Shown here piece by piece: positions 40,443-49,079 of a DNA stretch of 63,968 nt. Both the position numbers and the translations under genes were made by a program. The stretch is from Deltaproteobacteria bacterium (lineage in GTDB: Bacteria; Desulfobacterota; GWC2-55-46; UBA9637): NCBI GenBank assembly GCA_030690165.1, contig JAUYHF010000066.1, positions 1 to 63,968 of the forward strand, written 5' to 3'. Every line of letters starts with the position of its first letter. Within the stretch, counting starts at the first letter, position 1. A model generated the notes under the pieces. That model saw only the letters and a list, made by a program, of their open reading frames with translations, was not told the DNA's origin and ran no database searches.

Positions 40443-41608
40443 CATATATGGCAAAGACAGCAATAGTCATCCCTGCCTATATCAAGGCAGATTCTCCACA
40501 GGAAATCAGTAAAACCACAGGGTTCAAGATGCTCAAGAGGGCGCTGAAAAGCCTTGAAATCCTTAAAAACGGAGAGTTGGATATTATCCTTCCATTTTGT
40601 ATTGAAGGGAAAGGTATAGATGAAGATACTGCAAAGGGATACCACTCCCTGTTAATGGAAACTCTCGCATATCCTTTTCCTTTTAGAAGGGTTATCTTAA
40701 CAGCATATAATCTTAACGCAGTAAAAGAGCGCATCTTACGAAATGGATTTTCTGATATTGCGGAAAAATTGAATGTGTGCGGTTTTCCTAATATAAGGAA
40801 TTGCGGTCTTATAATTTCTCAGGCATTAGGCGCAGAGGTTACTATCTTTCTGGATAACGACGAGATAATAGAAGACCCTGATTTCCTGCATGTAGCGCTG
40901 GAAGGAGTTACGGAGCCTGCCGATGGTATGAAAATGGATGGAAAGGGCGGGTTATATATATCAAAGGATGGCGGGATTTATGAAAAAACCACCCCTCCAT
41001 GGTGGCAGGTTTCGTGGAACAAATCAAAGTTGTTTCAAGCTGTCTGGGAAGCTATAATTGAGAGCAAAGATAGGTTTGTTGAGTCTCCGGTGGTGTTGGG
41101 CGGCAACCTCGTTCTTAGCCGAAGGCTTTTTGAGCGCATACCTTTTGACCCGTTAATTCCACGTGGTGAGGATATAGATTATCTGATAAATGCGCGACTT
41201 GCCGGTTTAAAGGTATTATTTGATAAACACCTTAAGATAAAACATCTTCCTTTAGAAAGAACCTTCTCATACAGGAAGGAAGAGTTGAAGGGGGATATAG
41301 AGAGGTTTCTTTACGAAAGGGCAAAGGTTATGGGTCATAAAGGGTTGAACCTGTCCCCTTACCCGGGATATTTTTTAAAATGGGATATGGAAATTAAGGC
41401 TGTGATTACTATTATACTGTTTTCTCTCTATCTGGCTTCAAACAATCAATGGGTAGAATCTATAAAAGTTTATACTTATCTCAAATCTTTGTTTAGGAAA
41501 AGGAAAGATATAGGATTTTATAAACAATTCAGGCAGAGATGGGCGCCCTTTATGGAGTTTATAAGGCTTGATGGGTTAAAGGATATACTTAAGGAAAGTT
41601 CTTTATAA
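40439..41608 (+). CDS. GT-A fold glycosyltransferase, substrate unknown
   Basis: 389 residues from ATG 40439 (or 386 from ATG 40448). It starts TAIVIPAYIKADSPQEISKTTGFKMLKRALKSLEIL, a family-2-like nucleotide-sugar fold. A metal-binding acidic motif lies in VTIFLDNDEIIEDPDFL near residue 142, VVLGGNLVLSRRLF follows, and the candidate catalytic Asp is in PRGEDIDYLINARLAGL. The C-terminal 100 residues are helical. No transmembrane segment is strong. It sits between glycerate kinase and the Ggs-like gene, so a role in a glycerate-linked saccharide is plausible but not shown. Confidence 0.75.
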   Translation: MTYMAKTAIVIPAYIKADSPQEISKTTGFKMLKRALKSLEILKNGELDIILPFCIEGKGIDEDTAKGYHSLLMETLAYPFPFRRVILTAYNLNAVKERILRNGFSDIAEKLNVCGFPNIRNCGLIISQALGAEVTIFLDNDEIIEDPDFLHVALEGVTEPADGMKMDGKGGLYISKDGGIYEKTTPPWWQVSWNKSKLFQAVWEAIIESKDRFVESPVVLGGNLVLSRRLFERIPFDPLIPRGEDIDYLINARLAGLKVLFDKHLKIKHLPLERTFSYRKEELKGDIERFLYERAKVMGHKGLNLSPYPGYFLKWDMEIKAVITIILFSLYLASNNQWVESIKVYTYLKSLFRKRKDIGFYKQFRQRWAPFMEFIRLDGLKDILKESSL

Positions 41609-41612
41609 AATT

Positions 41613-42833
41613 ATGGCAATAAATCCGGAGAAGATAGATATCCTTGTTGGAATTGCAAGCTATAACAACGCAAAAACCATTGGCCATGTAGTAAGGGCAG
41701 TGGGCGCCGGGCTTGCAAAATATTTTCCTGATAAGAAGGCTGTTATACTTAATTCAGACGGAGGCTCTGCAGATGGAACGCCTGATATTGTAAGAAATGC
41801 CTCATTTGACCATGCAGCCATTTTCCTCTCCCATCCTGTTTATCCTGCGCACAGGATAAGTGTCCCTTACAACGGGATACCCGGCAAGGGGAGCGCATTC
41901 AGGGCAATATTTCAAAAGGCTGTAGAACTCAATGCTGACGCGTGCTGCGCGGTAGATGCAGATTTGAGAAGTATAACACCGGAATGGGTGGAACTGCTTC
42001 TCTCTCCTGTAATAAAAAGGGGTTTTGATTTTGTTGCTCCATTCTACAACAGGCACAAATTCGACGGCACCATAACTAATTCAATTGTATATCCCATGAC
42101 AAGGGCATTATACGGCCACAGCATAAGACAGCCTATTGGAGGCGACTTCGGTTTTTCAGGAGCGATGGCTGAGTTTTATTCTAAGCAGGATGTATGGGAG
42201 ACCCATGTGGCCCGTTTTGGCATAGACATATGGATGACCACTGAGGCCATTGCCAATAATTTCAAGGTCTGCCAGACATTCCTCGGCGCAAAACTCCATG
42301 ACCCAAAAGACCCGGGTGCAGACCTGTCAGATATGCTCCTTCAGGTGGTTGTTAGCTTATTTAATCTTACTGAGAAACATTTTGAAGTGTGGAAGAATAT
42401 AAGGGGCTTGCGGGACATCCCTACATTCGGATTCAGATATCATGTTGGTCTTGAACCCGTAAAGGTGAATGTAGCGAGGATGCTGGATATATTCAGGACC
42501 GGCGTCAGAGACCTTAAACCTATTTTACTTGAAATATTGGGTCCTGGCGATTTTGGAGAGATAGAAATTATTTGCCAGCGCCCTGATAAAGATTTCAGGT
42601 TTCCCATAGGTTTATGGGTAAGGATTATCTATGATTATGCCTTGACCTATCATAGAAAGAAGATGTCCTCTGAGCATCTTTTAAAATCCCTTGTCCACTT
42701 ATACCTTGGAAAGACCGCATCCTTTATTATGGAGGTTGCTGATACTGACCACGAGGGCGCAGAGGCAGAGATCGAGAAGCTATGCCGTGAGTTTGAGGAA
42801 AGGAAAGATTATCTTATAAATAACTGGAATTGA
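41613..42833 (+). CDS. glucosylglycerate synthase-like glycosyltransferase
   Basis: 406 residues. It opens ILVGIASYNNAKTIGHVVRAV, then VILNSDGGSADGTPDIV, YNGIPGKGSAFRAIF, the DXD-type AVDADLRSITPEWVELL near residue 113, FDGTITNSIVYPMTRALYG and RQPIGGDFGFSGAM. From memory this order is that of glucosylglycerate synthase (Ggs, Persephonella type), which uses GDP-glucose and free D-glycerate in one step. That would fit the glycerate kinase two genes upstream. Related enzymes use other sugars or acceptors, so the exact product is uncertain. Confidence 0.65.
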   Translation: MAINPEKIDILVGIASYNNAKTIGHVVRAVGAGLAKYFPDKKAVILNSDGGSADGTPDIVRNASFDHAAIFLSHPVYPAHRISVPYNGIPGKGSAFRAIFQKAVELNADACCAVDADLRSITPEWVELLLSPVIKRGFDFVAPFYNRHKFDGTITNSIVYPMTRALYGHSIRQPIGGDFGFSGAMAEFYSKQDVWETHVARFGIDIWMTTEAIANNFKVCQTFLGAKLHDPKDPGADLSDMLLQVVVSLFNLTEKHFEVWKNIRGLRDIPTFGFRYHVGLEPVKVNVARMLDIFRTGVRDLKPILLEILGPGDFGEIEIICQRPDKDFRFPIGLWVRIIYDYALTYHRKKMSSEHLLKSLVHLYLGKTASFIMEVADTDHEGAEAEIEKLCREFEERKDYLINNWN

Positions 42834-42844
42834 GGAGGTGCATT

Positions 42845-43546
42845 ATGGAAAAGTTTGGTGAGATATTGTTTCAGCCATTCAGGGATTTCTGGGCATGGTT
42901 TGTTAAATTTGCGCCCAATCTTATGGCGATGCTGATTATCATTATAGCCGGATTAATATTCGCATGGCTGATAAGAGTGGTGATATTAAGGGCGCTCAGG
43001 GCTCTCAATTTTGATACATGGAGCGATAGAGCGGGATTGACCGCCCTTATTAGAAAGGGTGATGTATGGGCAAAGCCGTCGGAGTTTTTCGGCCATGTGG
43101 TTTACCTGTTGCTTGTTGTTGTGTTTGTGATGATAGGATTAGATGCCTTGCAGATACCGGTAATAGCCAACCTCTTATCGCAATTTCTCCTTTACTTGCC
43201 GCGCGCGCTTTCTGCCATTCTTATTCTCATTATCGGATATATCATTGCAGGATTTTTAAGCAGAGGGGTGTTGATAGCTGCTGTCAACAGCGGTTACCAC
43301 CATGCAAAACTTATTGCTGAAGCAGCGAGGCTTTTGCTCATTGTGCTGATTCTTGCCATGGCCCTTGAGCAGCTTCAGATAGCGCCGGGCATAGTGATAG
43401 CAGCCTTTTCCATAATCTTTGGGGGTATTGTCCTGGCGCTTTCCATAGCCTTTGGCGTTGGAGGAATAGATGCGGCAAAGAGGATAATAGAAAAGGGCAC
43501 AGAAGAGAAGAAGGAAGATAAGGGAAGAGATATAGAACATATTTAG
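42845..43546 (+). CDS. small MscS-related membrane protein (conserved TM-helix type)
   Basis: 233 residues from ATG 42845, chosen for GAGGAGGTG just upstream. It has about five hydrophobic helices, including two similar ones (LMAMLIIIIAGLIFAWLIRVVILRAL and LSAILILIIGYIIAGFLSRGVLIAAV). These are the TM-helix repeats found in mechanosensitive-channel-like proteins. A final helix (IVIAAFSIIFGGIVLALSIAFGVGG) resembles the MscS pore helix. The beta-domain and cytoplasmic cage of a full MscS are missing. It may be a membrane partner of the complete MscS at 44794. Confidence 0.75.
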   Translation: MEKFGEILFQPFRDFWAWFVKFAPNLMAMLIIIIAGLIFAWLIRVVILRALRALNFDTWSDRAGLTALIRKGDVWAKPSEFFGHVVYLLLVVVFVMIGLDALQIPVIANLLSQFLLYLPRALSAILILIIGYIIAGFLSRGVLIAAVNSGYHHAKLIAEAARLLLIVLILAMALEQLQIAPGIVIAAFSIIFGGIVLALSIAFGVGGIDAAKRIIEKGTEEKKEDKGRDIEHI

Positions 43547-43555
43547 GAGGTCTAA

Positions 43556-44764
43556 ATGGCAGATTTTTATCAGACAGGCATTATTATTACACTGCACAAG
43601 CTGGGTAGGCCAAGCCTTGAAAGGATAGAATCTGAGATGGTAGAGTTTTCCAAACAGCGGCCTATTGCCCTCGTGCTTCCCGCCCTTTACACAGAATTTC
43701 AGGCCCCTGCCTTACAGGGAATCATAGACGAGTTGAAAAAGGTTAAATATGTGAATGAGATTGTCCTTACCCTGGGCAGGGCAACTGATGAGGAGTTTAA
43801 AAAGGCAAAGGAGTTTATGGCGCAAATCCCTTATGAGGTGAAGATAATCCACAATGAGGGGAAGAGAATTAAAGAGATATACGCAACCCTTGAGAGAAAC
43901 GGCCTCTGGGCAGGAGAAGATGGAAAGGGCCGTTCAGCATGGATAGCCTATGGATATATCCTTGCGAACGGAAAGTCTGATGTTATTGCCCTGCATGACT
44001 GCGACATCATCACTTATAATAGAGAGATGTTAGCGAGACTCTGCTATCCTGTAACAAACCCGAATATAGATGTGGTCTTTTGCAAGGGTTTTTACAGCAG
44101 GATTACAGACAGGATGCACGGAAGGGTGACGAGACTGCTCATAACTCCGCTTGTAAGGGCATTACAAAAACTCGTAGGTTTTCACCCGTTTCTTGTGTTT
44201 CTGGATAGTTTCAGATACCCCCTTGCAGGCGAGTTTTGCATGATTACGGATTTGGCGAGGGCCAACAGGATTCCATGGGACTGGGGGCTTGAGGTCGGGG
44301 TGCTGGCTGAGGTCTTCAGAAACTACTCACCTCAAAGGGTGTGCCAGGTGGATATTGCGGAAAACTATGAACACAAGCATCAGTCCCTTTCAGCGGACGA
44401 CGCAGGAAAAGGGCTTATGAAGATGTGTATTGACATATCCAAATCCATGTTCAGAACCCTGGCTGCCGGAGGGGTCATTTTTTCAGATAACCTTTTTAAA
44501 TCCCTTGAAGTAACATACCTGAGGCTTGCTGAGGATACTATAGTAAAATACGAGGCTGATGCTGCTATCAATGGCCTTGTATTTGACAGACACGAAGAGG
44601 CAAAGGCAGTGGAGGCATTTGCAAATGCAATAAAACAGGGAGCTAAGGTGTTTATGGAAAATCCTATGGGGACGCCACTTATACCAAACTGGAACAGGAT
44701 AACATCAGCAATTCCAGGGATTCTTGATATGTTAAAAAAGGCGGTAGAGGAAGATAACCGGTAA
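43556..44764 (+). CDS. gpgS: glucosyl-3-phosphoglycerate synthase (GpgS type)
   Basis: 402 residues, with AGGAGG upstream of ATG 43556. GpgS joins glucose from a nucleotide sugar to 3-phosphoglycerate. Diagnostic segments are IALVLPALYTEFQAPALQGIIDELKKVKYVNEIVLTLG, the GKGRSAWIAYGYILANGKSDVIALHDCDIITYNREML metal motif near residue 140, RYPLAGEFCMITDLAR, DWGLEVGVLAEVFRN and DIAENYEHKHQSLS. The product would be dephosphorylated by the MpgP-like enzyme at 38101. It lies between the two mechanosensitive-channel-type genes, so synthesis and release of the osmolyte are encoded side by side. Confidence 0.88.
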   Translation: MADFYQTGIIITLHKLGRPSLERIESEMVEFSKQRPIALVLPALYTEFQAPALQGIIDELKKVKYVNEIVLTLGRATDEEFKKAKEFMAQIPYEVKIIHNEGKRIKEIYATLERNGLWAGEDGKGRSAWIAYGYILANGKSDVIALHDCDIITYNREMLARLCYPVTNPNIDVVFCKGFYSRITDRMHGRVTRLLITPLVRALQKLVGFHPFLVFLDSFRYPLAGEFCMITDLARANRIPWDWGLEVGVLAEVFRNYSPQRVCQVDIAENYEHKHQSLSADDAGKGLMKMCIDISKSMFRTLAAGGVIFSDNLFKSLEVTYLRLAEDTIVKYEADAAINGLVFDRHEEAKAVEAFANAIKQGAKVFMENPMGTPLIPNWNRITSAIPGILDMLKKAVEEDNR

Positions 44765-44793
44765 TCTTCCCTGTCCGTCAGGAGGTATAGATT

Positions 44794-45825
44794 ATGACTA
44801 AAGATATAATGATTTTTATTGCAATCTTTCTTGCCATTTCATCTGCCGCATTGCTTGTGAGAAAACTTACACTCAGCATGATGGGACGATGGGCAAGGAA
44901 GACAGAAACAAAGGTTGACAATATTATCCTGGAGTCTACAAGGCACCCTTCGATTTACTGGTCTATTGCCATAGGCCTGTATGTGGCTATTGGGTCATCT
45001 TCCTTTCCTCCAAAGTTTGTAGATTATTCTCTTAAAACCATCCATATACTTATTGTCTTATCTGTAACGCTGGCATTGGCAAATCTGATTTCCAGACTCA
45101 TACAATATGCAATAGAGAGCAGAGAACTTCCTCTGCCTGCAACAGGTTTATCCCGGACAATCATAAAGGCGGTTGGCCTTACTATCGGAATCCTCATTAT
45201 ACTCAGCAGTCTTGGCATATCCATAACGCCTATCATCACTGCACTCGGCGTTGGCGGTCTCGCTGTAGCCCTTGCCCTTCAGGACACACTATCCAATCTC
45301 TTTGCAGGCATCCATATTTTAGTTGAGAGGCCAATAAGGATTGGCGATTATATAAAGCTAAGCAGCGGGGAGGAAGGTTATGTGATGGATATTGGCTGGA
45401 GGACTACCCGGATAAGGATGCTTGCAAATAATGTTATTATCATACCGAACAATAAACTATCCCAGAGCATTATAACTAATTATTACTACCCTGAAAAACG
45501 GATGTCGCTATTAATCCCAATTGGTGTGAGCTATGATTCTGACCCTGACAGGGTGGAAAAAATCCTTGTTCAAGAGGCTCAAAAGGCTGCCGGCGAGATA
45601 GCAGGCCTTTTAAAAGAGCCGCCGCCGTTTGTAAGGTTCATTCCAGGGTTTGGCGATTCATCGTTAAATTTTACGCTTATATGCCAGGTCGCTGAGTATG
45701 TTGATCAGTATATTGTCCAGCATGAACTCCGAAAGAGGATATTAAAAAGATTTAAAGAAGAGGGCATTGAAATCCCATTTCCAATCAGGACAGTATACCT
45801 CAAACAGACAAAGGAGCAGATATGA
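44794..45825 (+). CDS. MscS-family mechanosensitive channel
   Basis: 343 residues, with GTCAGGAGG upstream of ATG 44794. Three or four membrane helices. The pore helix ITALGVGGLAVALALQDTLSNLFAGIHILVERPIRIGDYIKL (about residues 148-190) has the family's Gly/Ala packing pattern. The beta domain is EGYVMDIGWRTTRIRMLANNVIIIPNNKLSQSIITNYY and the cytoplasmic alpha/beta domain follows. It opens under membrane tension and lets small solutes out during osmotic downshift. It overlaps the next gene by four bases. Confidence 0.93.
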   Translation: MTKDIMIFIAIFLAISSAALLVRKLTLSMMGRWARKTETKVDNIILESTRHPSIYWSIAIGLYVAIGSSSFPPKFVDYSLKTIHILIVLSVTLALANLISRLIQYAIESRELPLPATGLSRTIIKAVGLTIGILIILSSLGISITPIITALGVGGLAVALALQDTLSNLFAGIHILVERPIRIGDYIKLSSGEEGYVMDIGWRTTRIRMLANNVIIIPNNKLSQSIITNYYYPEKRMSLLIPIGVSYDSDPDRVEKILVQEAQKAAGEIAGLLKEPPPFVRFIPGFGDSSLNFTLICQVAEYVDQYIVQHELRKRILKRFKEEGIEIPFPIRTVYLKQTKEQI

Positions 45826-47099
45826 GAATGTTTTTCTTAGGCGCAGGTCTGATAGTCTCTGTGTTGATTGCAATAGTTTCTATTGCAGGCAGGGCTCCGG
45901 TTCTAAAAGAACCTGAAACATCAGATGCCCGCGCAGAAACAAAGGAAGTTAATGAGGTCAAGGAAACATACAGGGAGATAGACGGTATCATGAGATCAAA
46001 TGAAACCATATATGAGATATTTAAGAGGCATGGCCTTGATATACAGGAACTCCTTCAAATGAGAGAGGCGTCTACAGATGTTTTCAGGCTTAGACATGTA
46101 TCTGCCGGGCAGAGTTATAAACTGCTTGTAGACGAGCAGAAAAGGTTGCGCTCTTTTGTCTATAGAATAAATGATGATTCACTGCTCAAGATTGTGAGGG
46201 AAGATGATGGATTCACTGCTGAGAAGATTGCTGTGGAATATGAAAAGAGGATAGCCGCGATAGAGGGCGCCATAGAGGCCAATCTCTTTTCATCCATTGG
46301 CGGTGGAAAAGATAGACAAAGGCTTGCGCTGAACCTCTCTGACATCTTTGCGTGGGATATAGATTTTACAACAGATATGAGAAATGGTGATATTTTCAAG
46401 ATTATCGTTGAAGAGCTTTATGAGAATGGCGGGTTTAAGCGATACGGCAACATACTTGCGGCCGAGTTTGTAAATAACGGCGAAACATATCATGCCTATA
46501 GGTTTGAATACGGCGATATGCAGGGATACTATGACAGAGAGGGGAAATCACTACGGCGGGCATTTTTAAAGGCGCCTTTGAATTATCGTCGCATAAGCTC
46601 AGGTTTTTCCAGAGGGCGGTTTCATCCAATATTGAAAAAATACAGACCCCATCACGGTGTTGATTACGCAACCTCAGTCGGCACACCTGTATCAGCAGTG
46701 GGAGACGGGACAGTGTTATTTGCAGGATACAGGGGGGACTATGGCAAGCTCATTATCATACGGCACCCCAATGGATACGAAACAAGATACGGGCACCTCT
46801 CCAGATTTGCCAGAGGTGTTAAGAAGGGGGGAAAGATTAAACAGGGCGATACCATCGGCTATGTGGGATCTACAGGCCTTACCACTGGACCGCATCTCCA
46901 TTATGAGATGAGGCTGAATAATAGATTTATCAATCCACTGAAAACACGAATCCCTGCTGGGCGGCCTTTACCCGATGCTGCACAAAAGGAGTTTATTCAA
47001 TTGGCGAATACCATGACTGTCATGCTTGCCTCCATGAATCCAGCGGTGACAGCAGTGGCAGCAAAAGATGGTGTAGAGACTGTGGATGAAAAGATGTAG
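45822..47099 (+). CDS. M23 metallopeptidase, membrane-anchored
   Basis: 425 residues. An N-terminal anchor (FLGAGLIVSVLIAIVSIAG) leads to a LysM-like/OapA-like region (ETIYEIFKRHGLDIQELLQM), a middle domain (RQRLALNLSDIFAWDIDFTTDMRNGDIFKIIVEELYENG), then the LytM/M23 peptidase. That domain has HHGVDYATSVGTPVSAVGDGTV near residue 278, GYETRYGHLSRF and GPHLHYE near residue 357. The zinc ligands (H, D, H of HLH) are all there, so it should be an active peptidoglycan endopeptidase. Wall remodelling fits the osmotic-stress neighbours. Confidence 0.92.
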   Translation: MRMFFLGAGLIVSVLIAIVSIAGRAPVLKEPETSDARAETKEVNEVKETYREIDGIMRSNETIYEIFKRHGLDIQELLQMREASTDVFRLRHVSAGQSYKLLVDEQKRLRSFVYRINDDSLLKIVREDDGFTAEKIAVEYEKRIAAIEGAIEANLFSSIGGGKDRQRLALNLSDIFAWDIDFTTDMRNGDIFKIIVEELYENGGFKRYGNILAAEFVNNGETYHAYRFEYGDMQGYYDREGKSLRRAFLKAPLNYRRISSGFSRGRFHPILKKYRPHHGVDYATSVGTPVSAVGDGTVLFAGYRGDYGKLIIIRHPNGYETRYGHLSRFARGVKKGGKIKQGDTIGYVGSTGLTTGPHLHYEMRLNNRFINPLKTRIPAGRPLPDAAQKEFIQLANTMTVMLASMNPAVTAVAAKDGVETVDEKM

Positions 47100-47182
47100 T
47101 TGGTGTTCATTATAAAAATTAAGAGGAAATAAGTTTATTCTGTTTGACCCTGCTTCAGGAAGAAGGCTCTAAAGGATTCTTA

Positions 47183-47875
47183 ATGGATATAAAACCGATT
47201 GAACCATTTGTATTTTACTCCAGTCTCCATCTGGTGGAACTGACGGGCATCAGGGCATCCACACTGATGGAACTGGCGCAGCATTTGCGTGAGGTCAACG
47301 GCTCATGCATTTATCACCATACTCACCAGTTCGTTCAACAGCATCAGTATCTTGCCCCTGAGCCGGCCAATGATTTTGCCTGCTGGGCGTCAGATACGCT
47401 CGGCGATGAGCGCCTTGGGGAAGCGCTTGAGGCAATTGATATCATGGAGCATCCCAGCATCAGATCCATCAGGGAGGCTCTCATCAGGGTTATAGAAGAT
47501 TCTCTGAATAGCCGCCCGCGTTTGAAAATCATTTCTGCCCCGGAAGGGGAGGAGTTCGACTTTCTGAAGTCTGTCAGTTTTGTATTTCCTACAGGACACA
47601 AGGCGGCAAGTCTTGAAGAGTTTGCAGACTGTATCAGCCGGATAAGCCTCAATTCCATCTATTTTCACATGTTTGAGGCAAGGTTAAGGCTTGAACGGCC
47701 TACCAATGACTTTTCAAACTGGCTTGCAGCCTCGCTCAATGAAGATAGTCTGGCTGCAAAACTGGCGCAGACAGACCCGTATACGCAGACAGGTGAAGGG
47801 ATAAGGTCCGCAATCCTGAGGATGCTGAATAAAAGGATTGCGGTTTTGAGGAGCGCAGGCAATGACAATGCTTGA
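47183..47875 (+). CDS. DUF5752 family protein
   Basis: 230 residues from ATG 47183 (AAAGGA upstream). Two similar halves of about 100 residues each are visible. FVFYSSLHLVELTGIRASTLMELAQHLREVNGSCIYHHTHQFVQ...NDFACWASDTLGDERLGEAL is echoed by FVFPTGHKAASLEEFADCISRISLNSIYFHMFEARLRL...NDFSNWLAASLNEDSLAAKL. This is the DUF5752 layout as I recall it. Function unknown. It overlaps the treT start, so it is probably made with TreT and may assist it. Confidence 0.75.
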   Translation: MDIKPIEPFVFYSSLHLVELTGIRASTLMELAQHLREVNGSCIYHHTHQFVQQHQYLAPEPANDFACWASDTLGDERLGEALEAIDIMEHPSIRSIREALIRVIEDSLNSRPRLKIISAPEGEEFDFLKSVSFVFPTGHKAASLEEFADCISRISLNSIYFHMFEARLRLERPTNDFSNWLAASLNEDSLAAKLAQTDPYTQTGEGIRSAILRMLNKRIAVLRSAGNDNA

Positions 47876-49079
47876 CAGATACGAGCCCATAGTCGGCAGG
47901 GGTGTGATTGATGAACTATATCTCCTCTCAGACCGTCTAAAAAACAGGTCTATTCAGCATATCAATTCCACCGCAGTAGGCGGGGGCGTTGCTGAAATCC
48001 TCAATCGAATGCTCCCTCTCCTGAAGGAAATCGGCGTCAATGCAAAGTGGGATGTTATAAAAGGGGGAGAGCAGTTTTTTGATGTAACAAAGAAGATACA
48101 TAATGCCCTGCATGGAATGCGCGAGGCGATAACGCCTGAGATGTGGGATGTCTTCTGGAAGACCAACGAGCGTAATTGCGCAGAGCTGGAATGTTCGGCT
48201 GACATCGTGTTCATCCACGACCCGCAGCCCATAGCCCTCATAAACCAGAAGGATGCGAGGCGCAACAAATGGATATGGAGGTGTCATGTTGACATATCCA
48301 ATGCCCAGACACGGGTCCTCGATGTATTGCGTGGGTATATCGTGAGATACGATGCAACGGTATTTTCAGCGCCGTCATTTGCAAAAGAGCTCCCGGTCAG
48401 ACAGTTCCTCATATCCCCTTCCATTGACCCGCTGAGCGACAAAAACAGGGATCTGCCGCAGGAGGCTATTGATGAGGTTCTGTCATTCTATGGGATAAAA
48501 AATGACAAGCCGATGCTCACCCAGATTTCAAGATTCGATTATCTTAAAGATCCAATAGGTGTCATCGAGGTCTACAGAAAGGTTAAACGTTATATAGATT
48601 GCCAGCTGGTGCTGGCAGGAGGGACATCTGCCGACGATCCAGAGTCTGCTGAGGTCTTGCAGGCTGTAAGTCGTTCAGCAGAAGGGGATCCCGATATCCA
48701 TATCCTGCTTATGCCTTATAACGATATCCATGTCAATGCGCTCCAGCGCGCCTCAACAGTGATTATTCAGAAATCCATACGCGAGGGTTTTGGCCTTACT
48801 GTTGCAGAGGCGCTGTGGAAGGGGAAACCGGTTGTGGCATCTGCTGTGGGCGGCATTCCCCTCCAGATAAGGCATAAATACCACGGTCTTTTGTGCCACA
48901 GCATTGACGGCGCAGCCGTTGCTGTAAAGCAGCTGCTCCAGAACCCTGAATACGCCCAAAGGCTTGGCGCCAACGGCAGGGAGCATGTGCGGCAGAACTT
49001 TTTGCTGACGCGCCATCTGAGAGAATATCTGTTGTTGTTCTTGTCACTCTATACTACTGAAGATATACTTTACCTATGA
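47862..49079 (+). CDS. treT: trehalose synthase TreT-type glycosyltransferase
   Basis: 405 residues from ATG 47862 (ATG 47868 is an alternative). GT4 fold with N-terminal IQHINSTAVGGGVAEILNRMLPLLKEIGVNAKWDVIKGG, WRCHVDIS, LTQISRFDYLKDPIGVIEVYR, the donor-binding motif SIREGFGLTVAEALWKGKPVVASAVGGIPLQI and a C-terminal helix. TreT makes trehalose directly from a nucleotide-glucose and glucose. Its stop overlaps an ATG that begins the damaged trehalose-6-phosphate synthase, so two trehalose routes were in one operon. Confidence 0.85.
   Translation: MTMLDRYEPIVGRGVIDELYLLSDRLKNRSIQHINSTAVGGGVAEILNRMLPLLKEIGVNAKWDVIKGGEQFFDVTKKIHNALHGMREAITPEMWDVFWKTNERNCAELECSADIVFIHDPQPIALINQKDARRNKWIWRCHVDISNAQTRVLDVLRGYIVRYDATVFSAPSFAKELPVRQFLISPSIDPLSDKNRDLPQEAIDEVLSFYGIKNDKPMLTQISRFDYLKDPIGVIEVYRKVKRYIDCQLVLAGGTSADDPESAEVLQAVSRSAEGDPDIHILLMPYNDIHVNALQRASTVIIQKSIREGFGLTVAEALWKGKPVVASAVGGIPLQIRHKYHGLLCHSIDGAAVAVKQLLQNPEYAQRLGANGREHVRQNFLLTRHLREYLLLFLSLYTTEDILYL

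Noticed and set aside
41613-42833. Mannosyl-3-phosphoglycerate synthase as the name for this glycosyltransferase
   Set aside because: The YNGIPGKGSAFRAIF and RQPIGGDFGFSG motifs fit the Ggs-like group better; no motif specific to Mpgs was recognised.
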